A stretch of 64,000 bases of DNA, taken from positions 1,890,001 to 1,954,000 of the forward strand of contig NZ_CP039456.1 in NCBI RefSeq assembly GCF_006974145.1. Direction: 5' to 3'. The translations under genes and the position numbers were made by a program. The notes below the pieces were generated by a model that ran no database searches, was not told the DNA's origin, and saw nothing but the letters and a program-made list of their open reading frames with translations. The stretch is from Changchengzhania lutea. GTDB taxonomy: Bacteria > Bacteroidota > Bacteroidia > Flavobacteriales > Flavobacteriaceae. Every line of letters starts with the position of its first letter. Position 1 is the stretch's first letter. This document shows positions 34,165 through 42,508 of the stretch, piece by piece.

Positions 34165-37080
34165 TTATTCTATAATCGATTCATAAATTAAATCCTGAAT
34201 TTCTGTTCTTATATTTTTCTCTCCTAATTTATTATTGGACATAGTTGGATATACCCTATTTGATAAAAAAACATATAATATTCCAGTTTCAGGATCTGCC
34301 CAAGTATAGGTGCCTGTAAAGCCACTGTGGCCAAAGCTATTTGTTGAAGCATATTTACTAGTCGCTTTGTCTTCTGAATTTAGCTGAGGTTTGTCAAAAC
34401 CAAGCCCTCTTCGAATACTATCACTTTCATAATATCTATGATTAAATTTGTGAATTGTTTTTGATTCAAAATATCTTTTACCGCCATAATAGCCTTCTTG
34501 TAAATACATTTGCATCATTTTAGCGACATCGTTTGAATTTCCAAAAAGTCCAGCATTACCACTTACTCCGTTCATCATAGCAGCTCCCATATCATGAACA
34601 TGACCTTGAAGAGTTTGGTTTCTGAAATAATTATCTACTTCAGAAGGAACAATTTCAGATTTATTAAACTTATTTAGCGGATTATAAGTTAGAGTTGTTG
34701 CTCCTAATGGTTTGTAAAACTCCTCATTGTCAAGATAATCCATTTCCTTACTGAAGGTATTTTTTATATATTTTTTAAATAAATAAAAAACCAAGCCACT
34801 GTATTTGTAACCCATTTCAGCCCGTTGCGGTGTCTCAGCTATTTTTTTGTATATAGAATCTGTGTATGAATTAATTAAATATAAATCTTTAGCAACTTTA
34901 ATTGAAAAATCTTTGTTCTTAATTTCACTATAATATTTATTAAAAGGTATTTTAGTAATACTATCTATAGTTTCTAAATAATAAGGAATCCACGCTTTCA
35001 TTTTTCCAGTATGTGATAGCGCTTGTTTTATAGTAATTGTATCTTTATTTGTTTCTTTTAAATAAGGTAATATTTTACCAAGAGTAGTATTTAAATTAAA
35101 GAGCCCCATTTCTTCACTTTTCATGATTAATGGAAGTCCCCCTAGTATTTTTGTCACTGAAGCTAAGTCATAAAGATCAGTTAATCTTACTTTTTGTTTT
35201 TTATTATATGTATGATAGCCAAAGCTTTTATGATAGATTACCTTACCGTAACGTGCAACTAAAACTTGCCCTCCTGGAGCCATTGAAGAGTCAACAACCA
35301 TTCTCGTTACAGAATCTATTTTAGTAAGTAATTTACTGTTCATGCCCACATCTTCTGGAATAGAATAAGAAAGTCTTAATAAGTTAGGAGTTGTTATACC
35401 AGTTCCTTCCGGAAACATGTTTTTAATTGTAACAGGAAGTTTTCCTTTAATTTCTAATGCTCCAAAAATCATTTGAGCTGAAATTTCTTGTGATATATTA
35501 CTATTTTGATATGATATTAGAATAGCATCTATAACACTAAAATCACTAATGTCTAAGAGCGTATATGGGCTTGCAAAAACATCTAATATGATTTTGTGGT
35601 TTTTAGAAATTTCCTGTAACCAAATTAATTCTTCATTAGACATTTTATAACCTTCCCAAGGTGTTTTGTTTGATTTATGATAACCTATTATCACAGTGTT
35701 ATAAGGTTTTAATCTTTGAAGTAGTCCAGTTAAATTTTCATGAGAAATAATATCAACTTGGGTGTACTTTTTCAATGTATTGGTAAAGCTTAAATGGTCG
35801 GAATCCCCCAATTTTATATAGGCTATTTTGGCTTTGGCTAAATCACGAATAGGAAGTGTTGCATCATCATTTTTTACAAGTGTTATGGCTTCTTTCATTA
35901 AAGATCTATACAGCAGTTTGTCTTTTGTAGTAATAATATCATCTTTAATGCCTTCTCCTTTTATTGGGACAAAATTATTTAAACCCACATGATATTTAGC
36001 CAGTAATATTTTCCGAACGGATTGATTTAAACGTTCTTGGCTGAACATTTTATTTTTAAGCGCGTTTTTTATTTTTTTTACAGCTTGCTTTATCTCCTCA
36101 GGAATAAGCAAAATATCATTTCCAGCAAGAAAAGCAGCCAAATCAATATCACCTGGTTTGGCATAATTAGCAGCACCTTTCATATTTAAAGCATCAGTAA
36201 AAATTAAACCATTAAAATTCATTTTCTTTTTTAAAAGCTCCGTGACTACTTTATATGACATAGATGTTGGAACGCCTTCTTTTGGTTCCAAGGATGGGAC
36301 ATTTAAATGAGCAATCATAACACTTGCTAAGTCTGAATCAAATAGTTGCCTATAAGGATATAATTCAACGGAGTCTAATCGTTTTAAGTCAAAATCTAGA
36401 AAAGGTAGTGTTTTATGAGAATCTGTTGAAGTGTCTCCATGTCCAGGAAAATGTTTAGCATTTGCTAAAACTCCCATACTTTGAATACCTTTAGTAAAAG
36501 CGATTGCTTTTTTAGCTACATTGTATTTGTTTTCTCCAAAAGATCTATTTCCAATAATAGGGTTTTTAGGATTAGTATTAATGTCAACAACCGGAGCAAA
36601 ATTAACATGAATGCCAACCCGTTTACAGTGTTTTCCAAGTTGGTAGCCAAATTGCTCAATCAAGGTATTGTTTTGAACGGCTCCTAAGGTCATATTCCAT
36701 GGGTAACGGAAAGTGTTTTTTAATCTCATATCTAAACCCCACTCACCATCAAACGCTATAAGTAGAGGGATTTTAGATTTAGATTGATATATATTCGTTA
36801 ATCTCACTTGTTTTTCAGGTGTTCCTTGCATAAAAATTAAACCACCAATGTGGTATTTCCTTATCATTCTTTTAATGAAGTTCTGATGCTTTTTATCTTT
36901 GTTTGAATAGGCTTGAACCATAAAAAGCTGACCGATTTTTTGATTTATGGTTAAATTTGTCATTATACTATCTACCCACTGTTTTTGATTTTTTACGTCT
37001 AGAGTAAGTAGTGGTTCCTGTTGTTGTGCGTAGCCTACAATACATACTAAAAAGGCACTAACAATAACTAGTCTTTTCAT
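34165..37080 (-). CDS. GH3 beta-N-acetylglucosaminidase fused to a serine beta-lactamase-like domain (NagZ-AmiE-like)
   Basis: 971 residues with a cleavable signal peptide (about 1-18), so periplasmic. Residues 35-370 are a NagZ-type GH3 domain with KHFPGHGDTSTDSH (209-222, the NagZ Asp-His loop) and the nucleophile Asp296 in FTDALNM; 390-560 form the GH3 C-terminal domain. Residues 585-970 form a class C beta-lactamase/esterase-like domain with SVTK (641-644), YSG near 760 where the family often has YxN, and HSG (918-920). In B. subtilis NagZ is encoded next to AmiE, an amidase of the beta-lactamase fold. This protein may combine both steps, removing GlcNAc and then the peptide. It is in an operon with deoR copy 2. 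Confidence 0.85.
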   Translation of the reverse strand: MKRLVIVSAFLVCIVGYAQQQEPLLTLDVKNQKQWVDSIMTNLTINQKIGQLFMVQAYSNKDKKHQNFIKRMIRKYHIGGLIFMQGTPEKQVRLTNIYQSKSKIPLLIAFDGEWGLDMRLKNTFRYPWNMTLGAVQNNTLIEQFGYQLGKHCKRVGIHVNFAPVVDINTNPKNPIIGNRSFGENKYNVAKKAIAFTKGIQSMGVLANAKHFPGHGDTSTDSHKTLPFLDFDLKRLDSVELYPYRQLFDSDLASVMIAHLNVPSLEPKEGVPTSMSYKVVTELLKKKMNFNGLIFTDALNMKGAANYAKPGDIDLAAFLAGNDILLIPEEIKQAVKKIKNALKNKMFSQERLNQSVRKILLAKYHVGLNNFVPIKGEGIKDDIITTKDKLLYRSLMKEAITLVKNDDATLPIRDLAKAKIAYIKLGDSDHLSFTNTLKKYTQVDIISHENLTGLLQRLKPYNTVIIGYHKSNKTPWEGYKMSNEELIWLQEISKNHKIILDVFASPYTLLDISDFSVIDAILISYQNSNISQEISAQMIFGALEIKGKLPVTIKNMFPEGTGITTPNLLRLSYSIPEDVGMNSKLLTKIDSVTRMVVDSSMAPGGQVLVARYGKVIYHKSFGYHTYNKKQKVRLTDLYDLASVTKILGGLPLIMKSEEMGLFNLNTTLGKILPYLKETNKDTITIKQALSHTGKMKAWIPYYLETIDSITKIPFNKYYSEIKNKDFSIKVAKDLYLINSYTDSIYKKIAETPQRAEMGYKYSGLVFYLFKKYIKNTFSKEMDYLDNEEFYKPLGATTLTYNPLNKFNKSEIVPSEVDNYFRNQTLQGHVHDMGAAMMNGVSGNAGLFGNSNDVAKMMQMYLQEGYYGGKRYFESKTIHKFNHRYYESDSIRRGLGFDKPQLNSEDKATSKYASTNSFGHSGFTGTYTWADPETGILYVFLSNRVYPTMSNNKLGEKNIRTEIQDLIYESIIE

Positions 37081-37118
37081 TTTTATTTAGTTTTACACCT
37101 TAGGCTGTATCATTTCTT

Positions 37119-37139
37119 AGAATGAATACTATTCATTCT
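37119..37139. promoter_or_regulatory. 10-bp inverted repeat between deoR copy 2 and the GH3 fusion gene
   Basis: AGAATGAATA, one base, TATTCATTCT. Perfectly symmetric, with no T run on the minus strand where transcription would continue, so it is more likely a protein-binding or RNA element than a terminator. Confidence 0.4.
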
Positions 37140-37155
37140 TTGGCAAATTAATTAT

Positions 37156-37905
37156 TTACAACAAGTTTACACCAGCTAAAACATACTCTTTAAGTTTCGG
37201 GTTATCTAAGTCAAGATCGGTTACGACCGTATCTATTTGTTTTAAACTACATACATCGAAATTAAGTTTTTCGTTTAATTTGTTTGAGGTCGCCAAATAA
37301 ACAATATGCTCAGATGCTTTTATCATGGCTTTTTTTACCAATGATACTTCATAGCCTTCATCTGTTATACCTTGTTCAATATTTAGGGCACTAACACCCA
37401 TAAAACAAATATCCGCTCTGATGTCGGATAAATATTGAATAACATCAATGCCTGTTGTAACCATAGAGTTTCGATGTATCTTGCCGCCGATGAATATGGT
37501 TTCTATTAAAGGGTGCTCCGTTAATTGCATAGCTATTGGTAAACTATAGGTGTAAATAGTAGCTTTTAAATCTTTAGGAAATAATTTAGCAAGCATTAAA
37601 TTAGTAGTCCCACCACTCATGATTATTGCCATGCTATCCTGTATTAAAGAAATCGCTTTTTGTGCAATTTGGATTTTATTGTCTCTATTATATATTGCGT
37701 CTTCGTTGTAGTGATAGAGCTTTTGTATGGTTGAAATAGCACCCCCATGAACTTTGGTAAGTAATCCTTTTCCATCCAATTCATGAATATCTCTTCTAAT
37801 AGTATCCTCAGAAACTTCTAATTTTTCAGATAATAAGCTTGAACTAACTTTTCTGTTAATGCTTACTTCATGTATAATTTTCTTTTGTCGCTCCTTCTTT
37901 TTCAT
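37156..37905 (-). CDS. DeoR-type transcriptional regulator, copy 2
   Basis: 249 residues, differing from copy 1 (27408-28157) only by Asp12His, Ile20Val, Val70Ala, Glu223Gln and Ile242Val. The helix-turn-helix and sensor regions are the same, so both probably bind the same operator and effector. The genes also match along most of the DNA, so duplication is recent or maintained by gene conversion. It is divergent from the DUF5009 gene and upstream of the GH3 fusion gene. Confidence 0.9.
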   Translation of the reverse strand: MKKKERQKKIIHEVSINRKVSSSLLSEKLEVSEDTIRRDIHELDGKGLLTKVHGGAISTIQKLYHYNEDAIYNRDNKIQIAQKAISLIQDSMAIIMSGGTTNLMLAKLFPKDLKATIYTYSLPIAMQLTEHPLIETIFIGGKIHRNSMVTTGIDVIQYLSDIRADICFMGVSALNIEQGITDEGYEVSLVKKAMIKASEHIVYLATSNKLNEKLNFDVCSLKQIDTVVTDLDLDNPKLKEYVLAGVNLL

Positions 37906-37970
37906 AAATTAATTTCTTCAAAAATAAGTTTAAATAAAATCACTATGCAGATTTTTTTTAAAAATAGGCA

Positions 37971-38011
37971 TTTTTTTGCATGTTTTGGAGCTAAGTTCGC
38001 ATTTTTATAAA
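37971..38011. promoter_or_regulatory. Conserved upstream block of deoR copy 2
   Basis: TTTTTTTGCATGTTTTGGA, then CTAAGTTCGCATTTTTATAA; nearly the same as 28201-28243. GCATGTTTT (37978-37986) is identical to the right arm of the operator at 28364-28400, but no left arm lies at the same distance. Confidence 0.45.
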
Positions 38012-38068
38012 AAAAATATTATACTTTTGAACAAGCTTTTCTAAAAACTTCGATAAAAATATAAAATT

Positions 38069-39172
38069 ATGAGCACATCCGGCAGATTAATTTCTTTAGA
38101 TGTTTTAAGAGGTTTAACCATTTTATTGATGATATTGGTTAACACTCCTGGTAGTTGGGCTTATGTGTATCCACCACTTAGGCATGCAGAATGGCATGGA
38201 TGCACACCAACAGATTTGGTATTTCCTTTTTTTCTGTTCATAGTAGGTGTCTCTGCATGGTTTTCCTTTAAAAAGTATGGAACTAAACTATCTAGAACAA
38301 CCCTATTTAAAATACTTAAGAGAGCTACCATTATTTTTCTATTGGGTTTTTTGCTTAATTTGTATCCCTTTTTTGATTTTGAGAAGGTTAGGGTAATGGG
38401 GGTTTTGCAGCGAATAGCTATTGCTTATGCCTTTGGAGCCATTATTTGTTTAAGTTTTAAAAGAAAGAAACTTTTATTTGTATTAGGGTTAATTGTTTTA
38501 GGTTACTGGTCTTTGTTATATTTCTGTTCGGCAGAAAATCCATATTCATTAAATGAAAATATTGTCAGAAAGTTTGATTTATTTGTATTTGGAGAAAAGC
38601 ATATATATAAAGGTTTTGGGATTCCTTTTGATCCTGAAGGTCTATTATCAACCATCCCATCGATTGCAACGGTAATAATTGGATACCTTGTTGGGCAATT
38701 TATAAGTCTTGAAACGGGAATTCTATTAAAAATAAAAAAATTAGTGCTTTATGGTGTTTTATTAACCGTAATAGGATTTGCATGGGGATTTTTGTTTCCA
38801 ATTAACAAGGCTTTATGGACGAGTTCCTTTGTTTTATATACTGCGGGTTTAGCAATATTGTTTTTGGCTCTATTAATTTATGTTATTGATTTTAAGGGGT
38901 ATAACAAATGGGCAAAACCTTTTGTACATTTTGGAACTAACCCACTCTTTATTTTTGTGTTTTCCGGCTTATATGTAAAAACAATAAGTTATTTAATTGA
39001 AATACCTTTTAAAGATAGCACGATATCAGGATACCAATACTTGTATAGTCAAGTATTCGTTCCAATTGCTGGCAATATGAACGGTTCATTGTTATTTGCT
39101 TTAGCTCATATAGCTGTCTATTGGGTTATTTGTTATTTTCTGTATAAAAATAGAATATTTATAAAAATATGA
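38069..39172 (+). CDS. DUF5009 / COG4299-type membrane protein (NagX-like)
   Basis: 367 residues with about ten membrane helices. The start SGRLISLDVLRGLTILLMIL and WHGCTPTDLVFPFFLFIVGVS match the DUF5009 family related to heparan-alpha-glucosaminide N-acetyltransferase (NagX in amino-sugar loci of other bacteria). Inner membrane. Possible roles are acetylation or transport of an amino sugar; I cannot choose from the sequence. It is divergent from deoR copy 2, 53 bases before the operator of the second susC, and may be read through into it. Confidence 0.8.
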   Translation: MSTSGRLISLDVLRGLTILLMILVNTPGSWAYVYPPLRHAEWHGCTPTDLVFPFFLFIVGVSAWFSFKKYGTKLSRTTLFKILKRATIIFLLGFLLNLYPFFDFEKVRVMGVLQRIAIAYAFGAIICLSFKRKKLLFVLGLIVLGYWSLLYFCSAENPYSLNENIVRKFDLFVFGEKHIYKGFGIPFDPEGLLSTIPSIATVIIGYLVGQFISLETGILLKIKKLVLYGVLLTVIGFAWGFLFPINKALWTSSFVLYTAGLAILFLALLIYVIDFKGYNKWAKPFVHFGTNPLFIFVFSGLYVKTISYLIEIPFKDSTISGYQYLYSQVFVPIAGNMNGSLLFALAHIAVYWVICYFLYKNRIFIKI

Positions 39173-39225
39173 TTTACTTCATGCAGAATTCAAGTAATTC
39201 GAATAATTTTTCGACATTATGAAAT

Positions 39226-39262
39226 AAAACATGCATTTTAATGCATATTTCTTGCGTGTTTT
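39226..39262. promoter_or_regulatory. Candidate operator before the second susC
   Basis: AAAACATGC (39226-39234), 19 bases, GCGTGTTTT (39254-39262): the same arms and the same spacing as at 28364-28400, with one mismatch. The AT-rich promoter region after it also matches that of the first susC, ending in AACTAAAACT before the ATG. Confidence 0.6.
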
Positions 39263-39309
39263 ATTTTTTATTTATATTTTTATATTCATTAACTAAAACT
39301 ATAACTCAT

Positions 39310-42300
39310 ATGAAAAATTATTATTTGCAATTAGTCACTCTGGTAGTGTTGCTTTTTGTGCAGAGTTCTTTTGCGCAATCAGCCACTATTTCGGGTGTAG
39401 TTACCGATAAAGGAAGTGGTATTCCTTTGTTAGGCGTAAATGTTGTCATTGAAGGCACTACGAATGGGACTGTTACTGATTTTGATGGAAACTACTCGAT
39501 TTCTGGAAGTCAATTGGAAGGAAGTGTCTTAAGTTTTAGTTTTGTTGGTTTCAAAACGACTTCAATTGCATTGACAGGTAAGAGTCAAGTAGTAGATGTG
39601 GCATTAGAGGAAGATGCTACTAGCCTTGACGAGGTCGTAGTTACGGCATTGGGAATTAAAAGAGAAGCCAAAGCTTTAGGGTATTCCTTAACCCAAGTAG
39701 ATGGCGATGAATTGTCTACAGTAAAAACTGCAAGTGCTGTTAATTCGTTGCAAGGTAGGGTTGCGGGTGTAAATATTTCTACAAGTAGCACAGGAGCAGC
39801 TGGATCTAGTAGAATTATTATTAGGGGAGCAAGTTCATTGACGGGTAACAATCAGCCTCTCTATGTAGTTGATGGTATTCCTATTATAAACAATACCAAT
39901 GGATCTGTTGTTGGTCCGACTAATGATGGAACAGGAGATGGTGGTGATGATATATCTACCATAAACCCAGATGATATTGAATCAGTATCTGTATTAAAAG
40001 GTAGTTCAGCGGCAGCACTTTATGGCTCATTGGCCTCTAATGGTGTCATTATGATTACTACAAAAACAGGTAAGGGCAAAGGAAGTTTAGGAATTGAATA
40101 CTCAAGCTCCTATACCTTTGATAGAATAAACACCGATCTTCAGGATTTCCAAACTTCGTATGGACAAGGTAATAATAGGCTAAGACCTGGTTATGAATAT
40201 GATATAAATAACAATGCAGTAGAAATAACAGATCCTGCTCTTGCTGTTGATGATTCTTTTGTTAGCTCATTGCAATCATGGGGTGATCGTTATGATGGTT
40301 CGCTGGTTTATAATTGGGATGGTGCTAGAAGACCTTACTCATATATGGGTAACAATCTAGATAAATTTTATGATACTGGAACAACAGCTATAAACACGCT
40401 TGCTTTAACTAAAGGAAGTGATGATCTAAGCTATCGATTTTCTTTTTCTAATTTAGAAAATAAAGATATTTTCCCTAATTCAACGTTAAACAGGAAGTCA
40501 TTATCATTAAATGCTTCTGCAAAAATAAATCCAAAATTAGCCTCTACAGTTAATGCAAAATATGTTATTGAAAAAGTCCATAATCGTATTAATATTGGTG
40601 ATACTCCAGGAAACGCAAACACGGTTGCTTTCGTATTGCCGGGAAGTTTGGATATCAATGATTTAAGACCTGGTTCTAATGAAGAAGGAACAGAGCTTTT
40701 ATTTCAGCCAAGTCAGTTTATTTCAAATCCATACTGGGCGGTTAATGATTTTAATAATGATGATCAGAAAAACAGGTTGACTGTATCGACCACGTTAAGA
40801 TATGATATCACAGATTGGTTATATGCAACAGGTAGAGCAGGTATTGACACCTATGATCTCTCTAGAAGAAATGTAACCCCTTTTGGAACAGCGTATCGTC
40901 CTGGTGGTCAAATGTCTCAAAGTAAATCGACCTTTACGTCATTTGATTCTGATATTATGCTGGGCGTTAATAAAGCGCTAACAGATAAAATTTCAACAAA
41001 TATTATAATTGGTGGAAATAGCAGAACATCAACTTTTGAACAGTTAAGTGCACTTGGTAGAGGTTTTATTGTAATAGGCTTAGAAGATATTAATAACACC
41101 ACTTTACCAGAACCTGATAATAATTACTTTAAAACAAAAACGAATTCATTATATGGTTCATTTGAAGTAGATTATGGTAAATTCTTATACCTAACATATA
41201 CAGGAAGAAACGATTGGTTTTCTACACTCTCTTTTCCGGGTAAAACAACACCAAACAATGACTTTTACTGGTCATTAAGCGGTAGTTTATTATTAAACGA
41301 AGCGTTGAATTTACCTAAATCAATAAACTATGCAAAAATAAGGGCAAGTTACGCGCAGGTAGCAGGTGGTGCAAGAAATGCCTATGCATTAAATTTAGAC
41401 TATGCGGTTACTGGTTCATTTCAAGGTCAATCATTTGGACAGTTAAATGGAAACTCCATACCTAATCCAAACTTAATACCATTTCAAAAAAATGAATTTG
41501 AAGTAGGTTTTGATGGTCGATTTTTTAACAATCGTTTTAATTTAGATGTAGCTTATTACCAAAATCAAACAACAAATGATATTGTTAGAGCAGCAGCTTC
41601 TCAATCATCTGGTTTTACTTCATCAATACTAAATATAGGTGAACTGGAAAATAAAGGAATAGAACTATTAATTGGGGGTACACCGATTAAAAATGAAAAT
41701 TTCTCATGGAATACGTCATTCAACATAGGTTATAATGATAGTGAAATTATAAGTACCGATGATGAGGATACACCTATTAATGTTGATGGCAGTCAAACAC
41801 GATCTAGAACCGCTATTATTTCTCATATTGTAGGTGAAAATTATGGTGTTATTTGGGGTTCATCTTATAAAAGAGATGAGAACGGAAATATCATGTATAA
41901 TATTACAGGTTCTGTACCAAAACCCATACAAGGGGAAAACAAAATATTAGGACAAGGTGTGGCGCCTTACACCATGGGATTCTCTAATACATTTAGATAT
42001 AAAAATGTGTCATTAGGATTTTTAATTGATGCTAAATTTGGTGGTAGTGTACACTCTGGTACCAATAGAGAACTGATGTTAAGAGGCTTGCACAAAAAAA
42101 CACTTGAAGGGCGCGAGAATGGTTTAGTTGTGTCAGGAGTTGATGACGCCACAGGCGACCCATTTACTATGACAGTGGCGCCTGAGAACTTAAGAACCTA
42201 CTATGGTTTTATTGGAGAAGAAAGTGCTGGTATATCTGAAGAATTTGTATACAGTACGGATTTTATAAAGTTTAGGGAATTAAGCTTATCTTATAATTTA

Positions 42301-42498
42301 CCACAGAACATATTAAAGAACATATTTATTAAAGATTTAAGACTATCAGTAATTGGTAGAAATCTTTTCTTTATCAAAAAAGATATTGATAATGTAGATC
42401 CGGAGGCAGCTCTAAATAATCTTAACTCGCAAGGTATAGAGAGATTTGGGATTCCATCAACCAGAAGCTATGGTTTTTCTGTAAATGTTAAATTTTAA
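39310..42498 (+). CDS. SusC-type TonB-dependent outer-membrane transporter (second)
   Basis: 1,062 residues from ATG 39310; a longer frame from 39241 overlaps the operator and promoter and is rejected. Features are a signal peptide (ending SSFAQ), a carboxypeptidase-like domain (ISGVVTDKGSGIPLLGVNVVIEG), a plug (LDEVVVTALGIKREAKALGYS, VSVLKGSSAAALYGSLASNGVIMI) and a barrel ending KF. It belongs to a different SusC subgroup from the first, so the two may take different fragments, for example MurNAc versus muropeptides or chitin oligomers (inference). The susD start follows 10 bases after its stop. Confidence 0.94.
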   Translation: MKNYYLQLVTLVVLLFVQSSFAQSATISGVVTDKGSGIPLLGVNVVIEGTTNGTVTDFDGNYSISGSQLEGSVLSFSFVGFKTTSIALTGKSQVVDVALEEDATSLDEVVVTALGIKREAKALGYSLTQVDGDELSTVKTASAVNSLQGRVAGVNISTSSTGAAGSSRIIIRGASSLTGNNQPLYVVDGIPIINNTNGSVVGPTNDGTGDGGDDISTINPDDIESVSVLKGSSAAALYGSLASNGVIMITTKTGKGKGSLGIEYSSSYTFDRINTDLQDFQTSYGQGNNRLRPGYEYDINNNAVEITDPALAVDDSFVSSLQSWGDRYDGSLVYNWDGARRPYSYMGNNLDKFYDTGTTAINTLALTKGSDDLSYRFSFSNLENKDIFPNSTLNRKSLSLNASAKINPKLASTVNAKYVIEKVHNRINIGDTPGNANTVAFVLPGSLDINDLRPGSNEEGTELLFQPSQFISNPYWAVNDFNNDDQKNRLTVSTTLRYDITDWLYATGRAGIDTYDLSRRNVTPFGTAYRPGGQMSQSKSTFTSFDSDIMLGVNKALTDKISTNIIIGGNSRTSTFEQLSALGRGFIVIGLEDINNTTLPEPDNNYFKTKTNSLYGSFEVDYGKFLYLTYTGRNDWFSTLSFPGKTTPNNDFYWSLSGSLLLNEALNLPKSINYAKIRASYAQVAGGARNAYALNLDYAVTGSFQGQSFGQLNGNSIPNPNLIPFQKNEFEVGFDGRFFNNRFNLDVAYYQNQTTNDIVRAAASQSSGFTSSILNIGELENKGIELLIGGTPIKNENFSWNTSFNIGYNDSEIISTDDEDTPINVDGSQTRSRTAIISHIVGENYGVIWGSSYKRDENGNIMYNITGSVPKPIQGENKILGQGVAPYTMGFSNTFRYKNVSLGFLIDAKFGGSVHSGTNRELMLRGLHKKTLEGRENGLVVSGVDDATGDPFTMTVAPENLRTYYGFIGEESAGISEEFVYSTDFIKFRELSLSYNLPQNILKNIFIKDLRLSVIGRNLFFIKKDIDNVDPEAALNNLNSQGIERFGIPSTRSYGFSVNVKF

Positions 42499-42508
42499 AA
42501 AAAAGAAA

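Noticed and set aside
39241-39309. Upstream ATG for the second susC
   Set aside because: The segment holds the operator and promoter shared with the first susC, and the signal peptide begins at ATG 39310.
28447-42498. The two susC genes as a duplication
   Set aside because: They differ in length and in their plug sequences (GLDQVVITGAGALTAKKQLG versus LDEVVVTALGIKREAKALGY); they belong to different SusC groups.
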